Source of the DNA: Epinephelus fuscoguttatus
Taxonomy: Eukaryota > Chordata > Actinopteri > Perciformes > Serranidae
DNA length: 64,000 nt
Direction of reading: 5' to 3'
Assembly: GCF_011397635.1 (NCBI RefSeq)
Contig: NC_064769.1
Location: forward strand, 20,167,207 to 20,231,206
Shown piece after piece: positions 25,677 to 39,082 of the stretch. The notes beneath the pieces were generated by a model that saw only the letters and a program-made list of their open reading frames with translations, did no database searches and was not told the origin of the DNA. The first letter of the stretch is position 1. Each line of letters begins with the position of its first letter. Position numbers and translations under genes: made by a program.

Positions 25677-28600
25677 GACAAAAGCACCCCTTACATCCCG
25701 GCATCAGACAGGCTGAGTGGTTCATCCTGATGTAAGGACACTCTGTGAGTTACAGACAGTTGTTTGTGTGTGGATGTGACTATGTGAGTGAGCAAACCAG
25801 CCGTTGAAAGAAGCCGACACTCCCAGAATTTCAAGCACAAAACAAGCTCCTGCTTCCACTTACTTCTCTATCTCTTCTGCTCTGTTATAACTTGTGTTTT
25901 CAGGATGCATGGCCTCAGTTTGTGTGTGTGTGTGTGTGTTGTGTGTACGCTTATTCAGCACCGTAGAGAACTGGTTTATGAGAGTACATAGAGTTCTTAT
26001 GTGTGCCTATGTGTGTGTGTGGGGCTGAAAGATTCATATATGCTTTACACAGAAAGGATTTCTGTACCAAAACACGTTTCAGTGAGTGAGTGAGTGAGTA
26101 ACCTGGGAGCAAAGGAGTGCCGCGGAAGTTTTGGTACAAGCACTGAATGTTTTGTTCTCCTCAAAGTTGGAACAACGTGTCCCTCATGCTGAGCTCTGAC
26201 AGAGACCCCAGGCTTTTTAAAGGACCGTAGCAGGACTGCACATTCTTCTGCGCTTAAAGGATTTTTCACAGAAGACCTTCAGTTATTGAGCCCTCTGATT
26301 CGGGGGGATTTTTACTATTCTGGTTCTCAAAATTTCCCAAACTGTAGATTCTTGAAGAATTCGCTGTTATTGTCCAGCCTGACCGGCCTCTAACAAGCAC
26401 GTACTCGGCCATGAAAACCAAAGCAGATGTCATTCTCTTTGGATGGACGACTGACTGAATACACGTGCTGTTTTACAGACAACTGCTGCTTTCCACATGA
26501 TTTTGAAATGATTTGTCTATTTGCATAAAAGGGGCACGCCACTTTTTACTAGCATGACGATTACTACACAGCCTGTAAAACCAGTGCATGTTTTCACAGG
26601 CTCTGGAATTTGTCGAGTCAGAGAAAATTATTTAAGTGACCTCACTTGAGTGATATCAACTTGAAGTTGTGCCAACTGGAGGCGTACAGTTTCAAAAGTT
26701 TACAAAGCTGCAGGTTTTAACTAAAGACACCATTTGAGTTGCATTATGAGAAATGTAGGATCCAGTATTTTTGGAGCTTTACCCATCCTAAGGACTGAAA
26801 ATCAGAATATCTTGACCTCTCCTGCATCTATTTTTGACCATCTATTAAATTATTCTCTTACAACTTGCCAAACTTATGGAAATTAAAGTTGCTGGAGTAC
26901 CACTTCAGATATCGCAAAACTGAAGTCCCACTGAAGTATAAATCTGCTTGGCCTGGGTGATTTTCTTCAGCAAGGAATTATATTGGTGCTCAATAGTAAT
27001 TTTAGCCTTAACTATGTAATGAAGTAGTAAGTCCCCACTGGATTCAGAGATTCTGTACATATTATAAACATCCGGTACACTAATTTTACATGTATCCTTC
27101 AGGGTGAATTGTAATATCAGGGTTTATCATCTTGGTAAGTAGCAGCAAACTTGTCTCCCCAAGTACAAACAGTAGAAATGGCTAGCACTATGAGTGGTTT
27201 CTATCTTAAAACTGCTTTATTTGGATATGGCAGCAATAACACAACAGCACAGTCGCCTGAGAAGAAAGCATTCCCAGGGCAGGGAGCTTCATGCAGCACA
27301 AAAAGTATGTTTTGGTAACAGTAGTCCATTAGCTGAATGATAGTTATGTAAAGAAATCAGATTTATACACATCAGTCAAGGACCAGAAAACTATTAAAAA
27401 AGGCTTGGCAGTGTGTATGGTAAGGATGTACATTAGTAGTAAATATACATTCTATAACCAATAATATTTATTTATAGTTTTCAGTTTACTGTGAATTATA
27501 ATAGGGCATGATGCACACGTAGGATTGCCTGATTGCTTTCTGCCTGTACATAGCAAGAATATACTAGAAATAGAACTGCCTCATGTATAATCACTGTAAG
27601 AAAATATTGTTTCACATTACTTGAACATTCACATTTTGGGCACTACTTAAACTTCATCTGTGTATACTTAATCTTAAATGGAGTCAAGATTGTATACCAG
27701 TTAATTAGATGTTGGGGAGATTAAATTATGACTATGTGTTTATAAGATCTATATAATACTGACGATGCAAATAAGGTGTTGTTCAAATAAAGCACAATGT
27801 TATGTTTTCCTGCAGGTAATGATACATGCTACATAATCTCAAAGGTTTTCATGGCAACATATAGCTATGCATGGTTTAAATTGTCCGTGGACTCTTACTG
27901 AAACATGATGTGAACTCACCTTTTGTGCCCAATGACCTCAAAAATGTTACATTTTTGAGCTCCAATAAAAACATAAAGCTGTCACTGCACTGTTGTTTAC
28001 TGTCAAACCGATGTTGTTCAAATCCTTCAATTCACAAGGGGCAGATGATGCGTCCAGGGAAACAGTGTCTGACATGATGCCTCGAGGTCAACAATAAATG
28101 TATCCTGGGAAAGTGTCGCTGATCTGGGCTGAGGTTGAATGTCAGCTGCTGTCATCAATGCAAAATAACAAACCCACACACCAGAAGTGTCTCATCGGAC
28201 AAACAATTAAAGGTGTGTCAACTCAGTTTGAAGATTTGCAAAAGGAAATATGGATTTCTAGACATTCCATAAACTTCTACTTGTGATTGTACTCTGATAT
28301 GTCACCAGAACTATATAATAAATACATAATATTATATTTGTGGTACTTTTAAAAACTCCAAAACAATAATAAACAGAACACAGGTGAAAAAGATTAAACA
28401 AAGCATGACATTGATTTGGTTCATCTGAACTTTGTTTTCATTGTGTGATTAGCTATTTTCCTCTGATGAATTTAAGGAAAGAAAAAGTAAACCCTCTGCA
28501 TTTCCGTGTGGTATATGTGATGATTTATACTTTCACTTTCACTTGAACACATTAACCACATCACAACATTAACTGTGAATATTTCAATAAAGTTTATACC

Positions 28601-28748
28601 CTGAAAGAGTATGATTAACAACTCCATCACCTCATTTAGAAAAAACAGGATGTCATAAAAATATGAACACTGTGTAAAGCCGGTGCAAAGAAGGAACACT
28701 GAGTTGTATGGGATGGAGACATTGCACTGATAGGCTTGGTTTACATCA
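25677..28748 (+). other. osbp2 3' UTR and downstream intergenic DNA
   Basis: No gene was found. Candidate AATAAA signals lie at 27786-27791 and 27964-27969, so the 3' UTR may run to 2.1-2.3 kb. Short tandem runs occur ((GT)n at about 25920-25940, GAGT repeats at about 26082-26099). The rest is AT-rich without a recognised repeat. Confidence 0.5.
27937..27969 (+). promoter_or_regulatory. hairpin plus AATAAA, candidate osbp2 3' end
   Basis: Perfect 10-bp arms CTCAAAAATG (27937-27946) and CATTTTTGAG (27950-27959) enclose the loop TTA. AATAAA follows at 27964-27969. The pairing is seen directly; a role in 3' end formation is inference. Confidence 0.4.
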
Positions 28749-28756
28749 CCTTATTG

Positions 28757-29848
28757 CAGAGGTGTGGACTCAAGTCACATGACTTGGACGGGAGTCATAT
28801 CCAGGTCAGAAATTCGATGACTTTAGAATCGACTAAACAAAATCAAAAAAGACTTACTTCACTTTACTTGAATGCCAGTGACTCCTGACTTCACATGGAC
28901 TTGAGCCTTTTGACTTGAAAACACTTGTTACTTTCCCTCAAGCCCAAAGATTAACCAACATCAACTTCAGTCCATCCATCTATTTTCATCCACTTTATCC
29001 GGGGCCGGGTCATGGAGGTAACAGGCCAAGCAACCCAGATGTTCCTCTCCCCAGCAACACTATCCGGCACCTCCTGGGGGACCCCAAGGTGTTCCGAGGC
29101 CAGATGAGATATGTAATCCCTCCAGCGTATTCTGGGGTCTCCTACCAGTGGGACGTACCCGAAACACCTGTGACAGGAGGTGCTTAGGAGGCATCCTGAT
29201 GAGATGCCCGAACCACCTCAACTGACCCCTTTTGACGCGAAGGTCAATGTAGATGGACCAGTAAATAAACTCTATTCATTCCCAGCAAGTCAACACTTAA
29301 TTCCCCAGATCCTTGTTTGAATGAATCAGACAGCATCCAGTCAAGTTACAGGAGAAAACAATGAAGAACTAATGTTACCTTACCTTGGAAAAATAAATAT
29401 CAAAGATAAATTTGTTTGCATACAAAAAATATGTGGTGACCAACAAATAAAAACAAAAATGCAGAATGCAATAACACATGGAGAGGCAGCAACTTCCAAC
29501 TTTGTTTAGCATTTAAAGTTGCACAAAGAATAGTGAGTCAAGACTATCGTTAACATAGTTAGCATGCTAATGCTTAGCTAATGTTAACAGCTAAGTAACT
29601 TTATCACAAACTTGTTTAACAAATAAAAACATGTTTGAAAAGTATCATGATTTTTGTAAATAATATTATTACTCTTGTCAAAGTGGCATTACATTTGATG
29701 AAGTGCTTTATGACTGGTTTAGGACTCGAAACTCAAAATGTAGGACTTGGGACCTGTCAGTCTTGACTCTGGACTTGACCTGGGACTTGAATGCAAAGAC
29801 TTGAGACTTACTTGTGACTTGTAAAGCAAAGACTTGGTCCCACCTCTG
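28757..29848. mobile_element. hAT DNA transposon, non-autonomous, 1.1 kb
   Basis: The ends are CAGAGGTGTGGACTCAAGTC at left and, in reverse complement, CAGAGGTGGGACCAAGTC at right. A perfect 8-bp duplication CCTTATTG flanks it (28749-28756 and 29849-29856). Subterminal regions are full of GACTTG/CAAGTC words on both sides, typical of hAT transposase-binding repeats. No transposase frame was seen. A LINE-like fragment lies inside (28969-29235). Confidence 0.88.
28969..29235 (+). repeat. LINE-associated fragment inside hAT element
   Basis: The segment from TCCATCCATCTATTTTCATC through the block ending AACCACCTCAACTGAC matches, from memory, a sequence very common in teleost genomes and attached to non-LTR retrotransposons. 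It carries no intact reverse transcriptase. The family name is uncertain. Confidence 0.5.
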
Positions 29849-30099
29849 CCTTATTGTTATTACTTTAGGTCAAACAAAAAAAAACATATCCATCTTTTAT
29901 TGGTACTTATTTGCATGGTGCACCCTGTGTCTGCGGTTTCCTAACTCATCCTGAACACTTCACATGGTGACAGTAGCGCTACTCACCGTTGTCACTGGAT
30001 GTCTCATGACCATGTGAGGCTCCAGGCTCCAACACCTCAGAACCTGCACAGCAGAGGTTACACTCAGCTTGCACCATGCCTGCACGGAGCGAGCCGCCC

Positions 30100-31276
30100 A
30101 TAAATGAGTGGCATTGCCCTTTAAATAAACCATCCAATGACACTGAGGCGCGTCCACTGCCTCGGCTTGCTCTGCTCTGCTCTGCTCTGACAGCACGGTG
30201 ACCGACCGACGGAGATTTAGGGATGCCGCCTGTACTGTCAAGGTACTCGACGAAGAATAACAAGGTAAAAACGACGACGCTTATTTTGTGAGAAAATGTC
30301 ACTGATAGCAGTCGTGTTGAAGCTAACGGTTGTTTTACAAATGTAAGCTAACCGCGTCGTGTCGGCGGTTGTTTGGTAGCGGACAACCTGACGTTAGCTA
30401 ACCTCCTCACAGGGTGCTAGCTACCGTTAGCATGATAGACGTTGAGCTGCCTGGTGTAGAGTGACAACCGGTAGCGGAGGGCTGCTAACTTCACCCACCT
30501 GACCTTTTTATTACAGACAAAGACGGTGTTGTGCTGTTTTGTAAACGGGTATTAGTCCGCCCAGCTGTTTGACATAAGCTGCTGTTAATTAAAAACACCC
30601 CAACATCACGTATGTAACTGCAACCGCCGTTTTAACAAGCTAACCGTTGTGCGGTGTAATGTTTGAGAACAACAGTGTCAGTTGTCAGGGTTTCCCTTAG
30701 CTCCAGTGCTCGGAAAGAGAATCACAAGATCCCCTCCGGCAGTGAAGTAAGCTGCTATTTAAAGCCAGCATGGAGAAAAAACATAACTCATGTGAGCTGC
30801 TGCTGCGCTGCCTGGTATATATACGGTTTGTTTACAGGCACGTCCAGCACCTGAGTTGCCCCTTATGTTTACTACAGTGCTGAGGTTTTTGGTGCATCAC
30901 AGTGAAGTCACCGTCAGTCCATTGCTGCATGTCAGGAGAATAACCAATCCTGTCAGCCCCAGTCGTGGAGAAGGCGCGTACTGTTTCCCAGCCCGCCCTG
31001 AACACCTCTCCTCTTTCCTCCCCCTGTGTGCCTTCATGGTCCAGCATATGTCATTTTGTCTGCGCAGGGTAAGTTACACAACCAGCCCGTCATGCAAAAT
31101 AGAAACACGTGTCTGTAGGCGGCGCTGGGAAACTGCAAGTCTACTAAACAACAAAGACCGGCTAACACCGCAGAGGAGAGAAACAGTTATGTCGCAGGGT
31201 GTTTTCACGATTTGTAGCTTCAGCTTTGCCGGTTTGATCATGCATTGCAGTTGGAGATGAGAGGCGCGGATTCAAC
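30100..31276 (+). promoter_or_regulatory. slc35e4 promoter and 5' leader region (inferred)
   Basis: CpG-rich sequence begins near 30100 after an AT-rich flank and includes repeated TGCTC units at about 30168-30188. A donor-like AACAAG/gtaaaa at about 30264 and acceptor-like sites ending at 31250 and 31292 allow a spliced 5' leader, but its exact form is unclear. Several GTTAGC/GCTAAC motifs occur at 30321-30432. Confidence 0.45.
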
Positions 31277-34200
31277 ATGTGTTTTCCTTTCAGAGAGGAC
31301 AATGATACGAACATGATCAGCGCCGATGGCTTCTCAAAATGCGCGGCGACTCTGCAAGAGAGAGGCAGGAGGAGGCCACCCGCAGAGATGCTCCATCTGC
31401 TGTCAGCTGTCATTGTCTGGCTGGTGACGGGGACCACCATCTCCAGCCTCAACAAATGGATATTTGCCGTTTACAACTTCAGGTACCCTCTGCTGCTGTC
31501 TGCGCTGCACATGCTGACAGCCATAGTGGTGGACTATGGGCTGATCAAATTTCGAGTGATCCGCCACAGAGCGGACGGAGAGCAGGACCTGACCCCGAGC
31601 GCAAAATGTAAGGTGTTCCTGTTGAGCTTGACATTTTGTGCCAGTATTGCTTTTGGGAACATGGGTCTGAACTATGTCCAGCTGTCATTTGCACAAATGA
31701 TCTATACCACCACCCCACTCTTTACTCTGGCCATATCAACGCTGATCCTGGGCAAACAACATCACATCCTCAAATACACAGCCATGATGCCCATCTGCCT
31801 GGGAGCCTCCTTCAGCATCATGGGAGAGGTCCAGTTCGACCAGACTGGCTGCTTCTTTGTGTTCGCAGCAACCATGTTGAGGGGTGTCAAGTCCATTCAG
31901 CAGAGTAAGTACCACTTTTACTGTGTCACTCAAGTGTTTTCTGTCCTGCTTGCCACCTCAGACTGTTTTTGTTTTGTTGTCGCCATAGAAAGTAGCCATT
32001 TTACTCTTTTTAATGCTGGAAAAAATGTCATCTCTTGCCACAGACATCAGAGGTTATTTGAGGGTTTCCCTCCAGACGCTGCAGCAGTCTGCGGTCCTGG
32101 AACTTTTTACTGATTCAGTGATTCACCCTTCAGTCCAGTAAAACACACCCACATATGAAGGTGGAAAGTCACAGTGGCATATTTTCTGGTTTCTTTGGAA
32201 ACGTGATACAAACAACAACAGGGATCTAGAATGGGCAGGGTTTGTACACACCCTGGGCACATGCTGATCTGGTAATCTTTGTTTTTGAAAGAAAGGCAGA
32301 ACCCTCTTTTACATTCATGAGTCATCATCTGGTCAGCTGATAGATTCAAGGAGGCTCTGAAAAGTTTCTCTTATTTGGCACTCACGTCTCTGTCTCTATT
32401 CATACAAACTGAATTCAAGAAAGAGAGGCCCAGAGCCGCTGTTTAGTAATGGATAAGTTAGAGGTTGGTAATTTCTTAGATCATTTCTCCGAGTAAATAA
32501 ATAATTGTTTGTGTGTTTTTTATTGAGTGTATTTTTTTAACAAAGTAAACTTTCAGTGCAAAACAACCATTTTGAGATTTAATGTGTGGCTGTAGTTTAA
32601 GCAAACATATCCTGGGAATGAGGCAGATTCCTCTCTTGACGTGATGTCATACAGGCTGCCGTTACTACAATTATCCAATGTACTCACTTATCTAATGTTC
32701 TGAACTCCCAGGGAAGTTTTGGGAAAGGAATTCCTGTAAAGTTGGTTTCAGTGTGCAGGGGATTAGGTTCTCTAACGTCATTAGTCTCCACAACATTTGG
32801 ATAGTTGAAATGAGTTTCTAAAAATAAACAGAGGAATATATAATTGTTACGTAACACGAAAGCAGATATTCAGCTTTGCTCAGACGATGGAATGTAAGAT
32901 GAAAGTAATGCTACATACTTTGTACCTAGAGGAGCACGGGGGCACCTCATGGTTATGGGGGCAGGCTTGTGACTATAAGGTCATCCGTTCAAATACTCCT
33001 CTATAGCTGCTCAGTGTCGAACAGTACAAGACTGCACGTGTGTTTAGAAAGGAGCCAGTTTTCTTTCTTAAATAAGGGTAACATAAACAGAAAGGAAAGT
33101 CCTGCTTTTGTATTTGGAGCATAGCTGCTGCATATTGCTTTTATTTTAAATCGTGACTACAAATTTGAGTCCATCCCGAGGTGCCAAACTAGCTAGACGA
33201 TGTCGTTTCAAGTTTCAGCAAGCTATTTTCATCCTCTCTGACTAGTTGTTGTTGTAACAGTTTCCCTTATAAGTTAACTTTTCTCCGATACAGCGCACAT
33301 GTTTTTGTTTAAAAGCTCAGACTCAAAGCATTTTCAAAGGTTTGGCTCTATATGTCAGTAAACACTATCAAGTGTTTACAGTGAGGGAAGAGTGTTAGAG
33401 TGTTAAAGCTGCTTCAGCTCATACTAAAACATCAAGTGGTTTTGTTGATGTGTTTTGCATCCTACATGTCCAGACACCAGGGCCCATAACATGCAAGTTG
33501 CCAAACAGGTGCTTTGCATAATACCTTGCCATTTTCCCTGCTGTCAGACAGCTTCAGAGCTTGGTGTCAAATTTGAATAAGCTGAACAGTAAACAGAATA
33601 CAGTCTGTTGTTGGTATTTGACTAGAAAAACACAGCAGCCCTCTGTCACCTGAACAGTCCACTAAAATACTGCATGTTTCTCTTAATATTTGAAGTGAGA
33701 AGTAGGCTTTGAAGTTGCAGAATCAGATATTTCTCCTAAGTAGAAAATATAGTGGAAGACAAATGGGTTTTGTTTTTGACATCTCTCGGGTCGTTTGCTT
33801 GTAGTCACATTTGTAACCGCTGCACACATTTCTCTTTACTCTGGCATTTCAGTTCAGGTAGAGAAAATCAAGTTTCAACAAGCTAGTCTCCTCATCCTCT
33901 AACTTGTTTTTGTCACTTCTTGAACACAGTTTGTAGTGCATGTCTTTTTGTTTCAAGGTCTCTAGTCAAAGCGTTTGCTTAACACGATACTGTCAGTGTG
34001 AGTAAACATTATGTCATGTTCGTAACCACTGTGTACATGTCTCTATTTACTCAGGCATCTTGCTCCAGGAGGAGAAAATCAACTCTGTGTTCCTGCTCTA
34101 CCTGATGTCCATTCCTAGCTTCTGCATCCTAGCCGTGGCAGCTCTGGCCTTAGAAAACTGGGCTCTGCTGGAGTCACCGCTGCATTACGACCGCCACCTG

Positions 34201-34587
34201 TGGGTGTTTATCTTGCTCAGCTGCCTCGGCTCGGTCATGTACAACCTGGCCAGCTGCTGCGTCATCACGCTCACCTCTGCCGTCACCCTGCATATCCTCG
34301 GCAACCTGAGCGTGGTGGGAAACCTGCTGTTGTCTCAGCTGCTCTTCGGCAGCGAGTTGTCTGCCCTGAGCTGTGCCGGCGCGGTGCTGACGTTGTCTGG
34401 CATGCTTATCTATCAGAACTCAGAGTTTATCGTCAGCTTTCTGGACGCACGCAGGGCCAAAGCTGAAAAGTCTGCACTAGTGGATTTTCACACGGCATGT
34501 GGAGAGGACTTTGACAAAGTTAATACATCTGAACCAACATATCATCAGCAGAGAACAGATGGGAAACAGGAAGACAAGATAGACTGA
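31277..34587 (+). CDS. slc35e4: solute carrier family 35 member E4
   Basis: This is a multi-pass transporter of the nucleotide-sugar/triose-phosphate translocator family, expected in Golgi or other endomembranes; its substrate is not established. Exons 31277-31904 and 34055-34587 (stop TGA) join in frame to 386 residues against about 350 in human. The start MCFPFREDNDTNMISAD resembles the human start MCRCPPEHHDGRMTSAE, which favours ATG 31277 over ATG 31313. Seen: SSLNKWIF in the first helix, LLSALHML, TTTPLFTLA, LRGVKSIQQS across the splice, YNLASCCVITLTSAVT and LGNLSVVGNLLLS, the family's C-terminal helix pair. About ten hydrophobic segments are present. The C-terminal tail (about 45 residues, acidic and polar) is longer than in mammals. 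The 2.15-kb intron shows no recognised repeat. Confidence 0.92.
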
Positions 34588-37130
34588 ACTGAAAGGATGA
34601 AGGAGAGAATACAATGTTTGACGGATAAAATAATGAAAACCCAGGCTGTAGTTTGCTATCCTTTTATGTCTGTAGGTGGTCAAGAGCAGCAGAGGGAGTG
34701 TGACCTTATAAGGCCATCATACTGAGATGATGTGACAGATCTTTTTATTATTATTTTATTTTTTTTTACTTCCTCACTGTGCCAGTTTATTTCTCCTCTG
34801 GTCACACAGAAATCTGCAGAGGGAAAAAGGTTGCCTTGTGACGATGATGGTTAAATTCTCTCCTTCATCTGTAAATCACTCATACATAGCCTATAACGGT
34901 ATATGCATGCATGAGCACACTAAACTGTTTGATACCTCATGAGGTATTCACACTGTCACTCATACTACTCCACTGTGAAAATGTTCTCATTGACAGAGGG
35001 CTGTAATTGAAATTTTGGGTGGCTGGTGTGGATATTGCAGGCTGCAGAAAGCCTCATGTGACACTGAGGCTCAGAGAGCACTCCGCCTCAAATCTGAACG
35101 GGCACAATTTGTATAAAAAAATATATATATTAATGGTACTGTTACCTGACATTCACCTGGCCCTGTCATGGTAAGGGACTGGGTTTTTGGCAGCTTTTTT
35201 TGTTGGTTTGTGAAGCAGAAAGCTCTTAAATGAGGAAGCTAAACTTTTATTTAGAGTCAGAAGTTACAGAGACAGACAAAGCCAACATTTTTAGTGCAAT
35301 GAGACGCCTCCTTTCCTCTGCTGAAGCACATTTTTAACAAGAGGCTTGAGCTGTGTGTTTCGTCCTCCCCTATGAACCTCAGTGTGGCTTCCCACTTAAG
35401 GCCTAGATTTTGTTCCCAGGCGGTCTCTGTGGAATTAGTCCAATTATTTCCATCTTTTACAGCTGTGCGCTCGCTGCAGCTTTCCTTGATAATTAGGTGC
35501 ACGAGTTCTCTAAGGAGTGTCACTCAACTTTAGCTGTCTTTTCCCCTGTGGAAGAGATGAGGAAGAAGAAGATTAAGATGTCCTTTAAGGTTGCTTCTTA
35601 AATCCTAACCAATATCATCTGTTAGGTTTAATTTTTCACTTTCTATAGGTGAGACTTTTAAAAAAGTTCACATCTGGAAAAACTGACCTCTGCTGGACAG
35701 TGTTATGTTTTATCTCAGTATTTTATTTTGTTACAAAACATATTTTATTCCCCCCTTTTAATATTTATGTGGAAGAGAATATTTATTTTTGAATGGCTAT
35801 AGCAGCCACTGGCTCTGTAATGCTGTAAATTTTGGTCCTCAAGTGTCTTGCACATGCATACATGTAATATTACACTAGATGGCACTAGTCTCTCCTGTCC
35901 TGTCTCTCCAAGTCAGATACACGAGGCAGAAGACTGCATGCCGCTGCTCCTGAAAGCATCTTAAATGATCCAGGATGTCTGTTGCTGTGCACTCCCTCCT
36001 ACATGTATGTACACTCCCTCCTACATGTATGCCAAATGTTTACTTTGAAAGCTTTTTTGTACACACTGTTTGGAAATACTGGTTATGTCAATGACCAGAT
36101 ATGATCACTTCTCACGTACAGTTTGAGCTCTCACAAGACGACAACAACAAAGCCATGCGTCAAAGGTTTTTTTATGACACCCTGCTACATTTTCTGCATA
36201 CTTTGCCATAAGAACAAACACAGGCAGGACTGTATGTTGACAGATTTTACTTCATATATCACTTCATCATATCAAGACACTAAGATGCATTTCAAAAATC
36301 CCTAGTTGATTAAAAATAGAGGGGAAAAAACTTTTGTTGTTTGATAAATAATTTTGTGAGATTGTCATTTAAAAACTGTTGTCAGCAATTCCCAATTACA
36401 GGTTTAACGATTATGTACAGTGGCTCATTTCACTGGTTTTACATTATTGAATACCTTAGCTGTTAAATAGGACTTGTGTCCCCCGATTATTAACTCCTGA
36501 ACTGACATCAAGCAGCATTTCAACAACCACAATAAAACTGCAGCATGTGAATGAAGGATTTTACTGTGTTCAGTAGATGTCAACATGTTTTAAGACATAC
36601 TCATGTTGTCCTATGATCAGAAATGCCTTGGCGGCCATTTTTTAGTTTTATAATCAGGATCATGGACTTTACAAAGTTTGGCAGATTTGGCTGCGTTCCC
36701 GTGGATATCATGACAAGTAGATGATGATGAGCGTGGGGCAAAGAAACCGTTGCACTGACGAGGCACGAAGACGCTGCCTTCAAAGCCTACGTTTCCTGTG
36801 TACATACTGGTTTTGATTGTTTGCAAAGCTAGTTTGGTGTAAATAGTTATTTTATGATAATAATGTATTTTATAGTCATATGTGGCTGGTTTTAACTATA
36901 CTGGTTTAAGAATGAAACATTTGCCTCATGCCTTATTTGGACATACTGTTGGAGGAGAGAGGGGTGATTTGGTTTGTCATTCTGTCCATTTTTTTGATTC
37001 ACACTTTGGATGCCAACAGCAGCTGCAGGTGCTTCTGTATAAGGACAAAGATATGGGCGATTCATATACACATGATCTGCAACTGCTTGAGTAATAATTC
37101 AATAAATGGACTGGTACAATAAACAAACCA
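34588..37130 (+). other. slc35e4 3' UTR/downstream sequence
   Basis: No coding segment was found. AATAAA signals lie at 36531-36536, 37101-37106 and about 37119-37124. A 22-bp unit (CACTCCCTCCTACATGTATG core) is tandemly duplicated at about 35991-36030. Otherwise I see nothing in it. Confidence 0.5.
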
Positions 37131-38940
37131 CCTCATTACTGAATCAGAGTTGTTGCCTTCATCAAATAACCCAATTTCATACCTTTTGCATGTGTTAATT
37201 ACCTGCAGGAGGTCTGTGTAAAACGAGCATGTTGTTTCCTGTGAATATTGCATCTGAGATGAGTTTTCTTGACATTCTTAGAAACTTCTTATTTGTATTT
37301 TCTTAACAATCATACATATTTAATAGACTTATTTTTTGACAGGCTGAGTGTTTTCTTGTCTCTGACCCTTAGCCATTGCTCTGTTAGCTGTTTGGTTGTT
37401 TTAACTGTGTACTTTTGTAATGCAGGATGAGGCTGTTAAGCAGAGAGTGAAGGCTCTGTGAATATAGCTTGTGTTCTTCACTGTGCCCTTATCCTGCATT
37501 TTTTAAGTTTCTTTAAAAAAAAAATAAGGTTTATATCTTGTATAATATTTTAAACCTTAAAAATAACAAATTTATTTTGTTATTTTCACAGAAATGAACT
37601 AAATTCTGAGATATAGGCCCACTGCATGTGTATATAAAAACTTTTTTACACCCCCTCAAATCAAGAAGGCCTCCTGACTCCCCCTTATGGGGGCCAGAAT
37701 CCCCAGGGTGGTCACTACTAAATAACAGCTCAAAATCACATCTATAAATAGCTGTTTTACATCACCAACAACACAAACTAAAAAGAAATATTAAACCTGA
37801 ACTTCTGTAATTCAGCAAAAGCTTCACACTTAAAAGCTGGAACCTATGACTTACACAAATAATTCATTTTTGAAACTGTTGCTGACTAATTTTTGTCAGT
37901 CATGCCTTTCCAGAAATGAGGATAAGTCTTATTTACAGACATTTGGTGGGTCGCAGTTCATTCTGAATGGGCCGCAAGTGACTCACAAATGTGTCAAGTT
38001 TGTCAAAAACACACTTTATTCTGGGATACGACACAGAGCTTTTATTTTGAAGTGCTGTTCCCCACTGTAAAGTGAGTGAATAATAGACAGCTACTTAACA
38101 GAAACAGCAAACTACTTGATGATATGGCCAAAAGCAAGTGTGACGCTGAATATGAATATAACTGTGTGGACCTTGAACTAATGACTAAGGACAAATCTGG
38201 AGCCCATGATTGGACCAGTTGGGAATCACTGTGTTAGAGTATTAAAAGCACAGATAATAATATGATAATAATAAAAATAATAATAATAATAAATTGAATG
38301 GTGGCTGGATTCCATTTAGCTGCTAAAGTTTAGGAGTCCTGGTATTATGCATACTGTCTGTCTGTCACACAGTCTGTAGTGACAGGTATTGAATATGTTG
38401 CCATACATTGTGGAGTTATACTGAAGCAATTCTGAGTGTTCACCACATGGTGGAGCAATTTGTCTGATTTATTACATAGCTCTCTATATCTGTCTTACAT
38501 GTTTAACACTTAATAATCATTGGTGAAGTTGAAGAGTGTGTTTTACTTATGGTTCTTTCCACCGTGTGTGTGTGTGTCTGTGTGTGTGTTTGCGTTCTCG
38601 GTCCTCTTGTACAGATTCCTCTACTTCTGTAAACAGAGTGCCTTTTGCCTGAATAAGGCAGTGCTCCTCACTTTTTCCCCCCTTGTTAACTCTTTGTTTC
38701 CCAGCCAATAGATTTCCCTGCAGCACCCTCCAAATGAAGCATAACCAAGTGAAAATTGTGAATTAAAAAAAAGTGTTTGGCCTTGTAACATTTCACATGA
38801 CATCATCCGGGATGGCAAGAGGAGGTGAGATTCTGGTGAGGGTGACGGAGACTTCTCCCCTCCTCCTTTCCTCCCATCTTGGGTGGTTCATGTAAGCAAC
38901 CTCCACTCGCTCTCCCAACATGCATCCTTATGAAGCGCTG
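37131..38940. other. intergenic region slc35e4-smoothelin-like
   Basis: No gene was seen. It holds a decayed hAT copy (about 37936-38231), an (AAT)n run at about 38260-38291 and a GT microsatellite at about 38564-38590. The end becomes richer in GC near the next leader exon. Confidence 0.5.
37936..38231. mobile_element. decayed hAT MITE, family B copy 1
   Basis: It aligns with the better-preserved copy at 50007-50427. Shared words include GACAGCTACTTAACAGA, GGACCTTGAACTAATGACTA and CCAGTTGGGAA near the right end. The left terminus is eroded and the flanks do not form a convincing 8-bp duplication. Confidence 0.6.
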
Positions 38941-39082
38941 CGGTGTTAGGTGTGATGTCAGGACTGAGCTATCACAGCTCTCCAGACAAGTCTGAAGGAG
39001 GATCGAGGAGAGGGGAGCGCTGAGGACTTCTAAGAAACCCAAAGACTTCTACTAGATACACAAGTTTGTATCCTGAAAACAG
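38941..39082 (+). other. probable 5' UTR exon of smoothelin-like gene
   Basis: A moderately GC-rich leader ends in CTGAAAACAG followed by a consensus donor (gtgagt) at 39083. The next acceptor (caatccag) at 39623-39630 leads into the ATG at 39649. The 5' boundary is a guess. Confidence 0.4.

Noticed and set aside
30856-31260. 134-codon plus-strand frame upstream of slc35e4
   Set aside because: Its composition is unremarkable, it is out of register with the conserved MCFPFRED start, and it resembles no known family. It is probably leader or intron sequence.
31313-31315. Alternative slc35e4 start after an acceptor-like site ending at 31292
   Set aside because: The 12 residues before it align with the human N-terminus, so ATG 31277 is preferred.
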